Assembly: GCA_045636545.1 (NCBI GenBank)
Contig: JAZTXR010000119.1
Location: 1 to 7,760 of the forward strand
Direction: 5' to 3'
Length of the DNA: 7,760 nucleotides
Origin: HGM04593 sp045636545
GTDB lineage: Bacteria > Bacteroidota > Bacteroidia > Bacteroidales > Bacteroidaceae
Shown here: positions 5,984 to 7,760 of the stretch, piece after piece
How positions within the stretch are numbered: position 1 is the first letter of the stretch
How the letters are laid out: every line of letters starts with the position of its first letter
The notes under the pieces: model-generated
Seen by the model: only the letters and a program-made list of their open reading frames with translations
The model's database searches: none
Told to the model about the DNA's origin: nothing
Position numbers and translations under genes: made by a program

Positions 5984-6003
5984 TCCCTCTTTGAGAAGAG
6001 GGA
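5984..6003. repeat. Hairpin A4
   Basis: TCCCTCTT and AAGAGGGA pair around TGAG. The downstream context begins GAGTTTTTTGAACGGAGG, which mixes type-B-like and type-A-like sequence. A diverged core (GTTCGTATAAACACGTGCTA) and an ACCC/GGGT mini-stem follow. Confidence 0.8.
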
Positions 6004-6110
6004 GAGTTTTTTGAACGGAGGAGTTCGTATAAACACGTGCTACAAATTCCAACTCCAACCCCCTGCGGGTACTTCCTCTTTAAAAAGAGGCAGAATAAAA
6101 TGTCACGTAT

Positions 6111-7760
6111 TTACTCTTCGTCGGGCTTGTCCTCCTCGACAACCAGGTTGTCAATGATGAAGTTCTGGCGCTCCATTGTGTTCTTGCCCATATAATAGGC
6201 GAGCAAGTCCTCAACCTTGTCATCCTTGTGCAGTTCCACACGCTCCAGGCGCATATCCGGGCCTATGAAATTGCGGAACTCATCGGGCGAAATCTCTCCA
6301 AGACCCTTGAATCGTGTAATCTCGGGGTTGGGCGAGAGTTTCTCTATTGCAGTAACACGCTCCTCGTCGCTGTAGCAGTATATCGTCTCAAAATCACCTT
6401 TCTGTTCCTTGCGCTCCTCGGCTCCCTTCTTGCCACGCGGCAGTTTGCGCTTGTTGCGCACGCGGAACAGCGGTGTCTGCAGTATGTACACGTGTCCCTT
6501 CTTTATCAGCTCGGGGAAGAACTGCAGGAAGAATGTTATCATCAGCAGACGTATGTGCATACCGTCGACATCGGCATCGGTAGCCACAATAACCTTGTTG
6601 TAGCGCAAGCCCTCAAGCCCGTCCTCAATGTTCAGTGCCGCCTGCAGCAGATTGAATTCCTCGTTCTGGTACACCACGGCACGGCTCAAGCCGAAGCAGT
6701 TCAGCGGCTTGCCTCGCAGGCTGAAGACAGCCTGTGTATTGGCATCGCGGCTCTTTGTTATTGAACCGCTGGCCGAATCGCCCTCGGTGATGAAGATGCA
6801 GCTCTCTTCAAGGCGGTCGCCCTTGGGGTCGTTGTAGTGTATGCGGCAGTCGCGCAGCTTGCGGTTGTGCAGGTTCACCTTCTTGGCTTTCTCGCGCACC
6901 TGTTTAGTGAGACCGGCAAGCTCCTTGCGCTCCTTCTCCGATGCTGTAATCTTTGAAAGGATGACATCGCTTATCTCGGGATTCTTGTGCAGGAAGTTAT
7001 CAAGCTCCTCCTTTATGAAATCACTGATGAACTTCTTCACGCTGGTGCTGCCCGGGTCGGGAGCGATGGTGGTGGAACCCAGTTTTGTCTTTGTCTGGCT
7101 CTCGAATACCGGCTCCTGTATGTTCACTGCAATGGCAGCCACAATACCGTTGCGGATATCACAATACTCAAAGTTCTTTGCCGAGAAAAAGTCATGGATT
7201 GTCTGCGCCACAAGCTCCTTGAAAGCGCTCTGGTGTGTTCCGCCCTGTGAGGTGTGCTGTCCGTTGACAAAGGAGTAATACTCTTCGCCATACTGCTGTG
7301 CGTGAGTGAATGCAATCTCAATATCATTGCTCTTCAGGTGAATGATAGGGTAGAGAGCATCGGCAGTCATGCGGTCGCTGAGCAAATCCACAAGACCGTT
7401 GCGCGACAGAATGCGCTTGCCGTTGAACATGATTGCCAATCCGGTGTTCAGATATGTGTAGTTCCTCAACAGGGTCTCGATATATGCATCGCGATATTCA
7501 AAGTTGCGGTACAGGCTGTTATCCGGTGTGAAGGATATATATGTTCCGTTCTCGTCGCCGGTCTTTTCGGTTGTGTCGCTTACGAGTATGCCTTTTTCGA
7601 ATTTGGCAATACGTACCACACCTTCGCGGTAACTGCGTACCTCAAAATTGGTACTTGTGGCATTTACAGCCTTTAAGCCGACACCGTTCAATCCCACAGA
7701 TTTCTTGAATACCTTATCATCGTATTTTGCACCGGTGTTGAGCTTGCTCACAGCCTGAAT
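6111..7760 (-). CDS. parE: DNA topoisomerase IV subunit B, C-terminal part, 5' truncated by window edge
   Basis: ParE is the ATPase subunit of the type IIA enzyme that decatenates daughter chromosomes with ParC. The frame is open to the right edge; 549 residues remain. In residues of this fragment: the GHKL ATP-lid segment SVGLNGVGLKAVNA (21-34), the transducer QTKTKLG (222-228) with the ATP-contacting Gln/Lys pair, the TOPRIM glutamate motif EGDSASGS (326-333), LRGKPLN (348-354), the metal-binding DADVDG (395-400), and RFKGLGE (483-489). The N-terminal part with the catalytic Glu is outside the window. EGDSASGS with SLRGKPLN, rather than EGDSAGGS with a GyrB-type LRGKxLN segment, favours ParE over GyrB. 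A basic segment, KLPRGKKGAEERKEQKGD, sits between VRNK and ETIYCYS. The codon at 7749-7751 is an internal GTG. The stop TAA is at 6111-6113 and the hairpin array follows immediately. Confidence 0.93.
   Translation of the reverse strand: MQAVSKLNTGAKYDDKVFKKSVGLNGVGLKAVNATSTNFEVRSYREGVVRIAKFEKGILVSDTTEKTGDENGTYISFTPDNSLYRNFEYRDAYIETLLRNYTYLNTGLAIMFNGKRILSRNGLVDLLSDRMTADALYPIIHLKSNDIEIAFTHAQQYGEEYYSFVNGQHTSQGGTHQSAFKELVAQTIHDFFSAKNFEYCDIRNGIVAAIAVNIQEPVFESQTKTKLGSTTIAPDPGSTSVKKFISDFIKEELDNFLHKNPEISDVILSKITASEKERKELAGLTKQVREKAKKVNLHNRKLRDCRIHYNDPKGDRLEESCIFITEGDSASGSITKSRDANTQAVFSLRGKPLNCFGLSRAVVYQNEEFNLLQAALNIEDGLEGLRYNKVIVATDADVDGMHIRLLMITFFLQFFPELIKKGHVYILQTPLFRVRNKRKLPRGKKGAEERKEQKGDFETIYCYSDEERVTAIEKLSPNPEITRFKGLGEISPDEFRNFIGPDMRLERVELHKDDKVEDLLAYYMGKNTMERQNFIIDNLVVEEDKPDEE

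Larger units (their letters stand above)
5788..6003. repeat. Long direct repeat, copy R2
   Basis: Near-identical copy of R1 displaced by 262-263 bp; it contains hairpins B3 and A4. Differences from R1 are TTAC for TGC near 5805, and single changes near 5911, 5922 and 5946. R1 and R2 are separated by 47 bp of unique-to-A3 sequence (second stem plus core). Confidence 0.92.
4889..6092. repeat. Hairpin repeat array between parE and coaD, with a nuclease gene inside
   Basis: Apart from the DUF559 gene (5073-5450), this interval consists of repeat units. Each unit has a TCCCTCTT / AAGAGGGA hairpin. Type A is preceded by an ACTCCTAC...CGGTCA...ACTG lead and followed by CGAG or a variant. Type B is followed by GA, a T-run, CTTTGARCG and AAGGG. 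Behind five hairpins comes a core close to GTTCCCRTAAACACAYGCTA followed by about 7 nt and CAACTCCTACC: near 4964-4997 (A1), 5668-5704 (B2), 5764-5800 (A3), 5931-5967 (B3) and 6023-6060 (A4). Order along plus is A1 B1 [gene] A2 B2 A3 B3 A4, then a degenerate CCTCTT/AAGAGG hairpin at 6075-6090. The 660 bp from 5451 to 6110 hold no convincing gene. No transposase or target-site duplication was recognised. Confidence 0.85.

Noticed and set aside
5551..6014. Two similar open frames on the plus strand (starting at 5551 and 5814) with the same N-terminal sequence
   Set aside because: They arise because the 215-bp direct repeat is duplicated; they read through hairpins and have no recognisable protein pattern.
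4889..6092. CRISPR array
   Set aside because: Repeated hairpins occur, but unit length and spacing are irregular, spacers are themselves repeated, and no cas gene is present.
4889..6092. Classical insertion sequence
   Set aside because: No transposase, no clear terminal inverted repeats bounding the block and no recognisable target-site duplication; only a nuclease-like gene is present.
7254..7676. 140-codon plus-strand frame opposite parE
   Set aside because: It lies entirely antisense to a strongly conserved gene and has no recognisable domain.
6111..7760. GyrB instead of ParE
   Set aside because: The SASGS and SLRGKPLN motifs fit the Bacteroidetes ParE branch; GyrB of this group has SAGGS with a different downstream segment. 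Some doubt remains without an alignment.

Overview
The window looks like a chromosomal segment from a Bacteroidales bacterium (Bacteroides/Prevotella-type). This is inferred from three things: a ParE of the EGDSASGS...SLRGKPLN type, a PG_1098-like THUMP-like methyltransferase, and a plausible TTTG / TAnnTTTG promoter with no Shine-Dalgarno sequence. No rRNA, tRNA, phage gene, transposase or CRISPR array was seen.

Left part, plus strand: the 3' two thirds of ATP-dependent phosphoenolpyruvate carboxykinase (pckA, open at the left edge) ends at a strong intrinsic terminator. Next come a palindrome and a candidate promoter driving a two-gene unit: a 50-residue Pmp3/YqaE-family membrane protein, whose stop overlaps or abuts the start region of a THUMP-like-domain SAM-dependent methyltransferase. 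A perfect 20-bp hairpin, holding the methyltransferase stop codon, separates this unit from the convergent genes and probably terminates both.

Right part, minus strand, in transcription order: the C-terminal part of topoisomerase IV subunit B (parE, open at the right edge), a 1.25-kb repeat-rich interval carrying a DUF559-type nuclease gene, coaD (phosphopantetheine adenylyltransferase), and a secreted S41/CtpA-type protease with a PDZ domain. The parE, coaD and protease genes are ordinary housekeeping or envelope genes sharing one strand. The 204-bp coaD-protease spacer holds three perfect hairpins, two of them sister copies of one motif.

The unusual part is 4861-6110. Seven hairpins with near-identical TCCCTCTT/AAGAGGGA arms alternate in two context types (A and B). 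Most are followed by a shared core of about 35 nt, and one stretch of about 215 bp is duplicated almost exactly. The AT-rich DUF559 nuclease gene sits inside one unit, exactly where the other units carry only the core. Some small side stems keep pairing while changing sequence. The best reading is a REP-like or MITE-like element family, with the DUF559 nuclease as resident or candidate partner. That link is an inference; no mobility has been shown.
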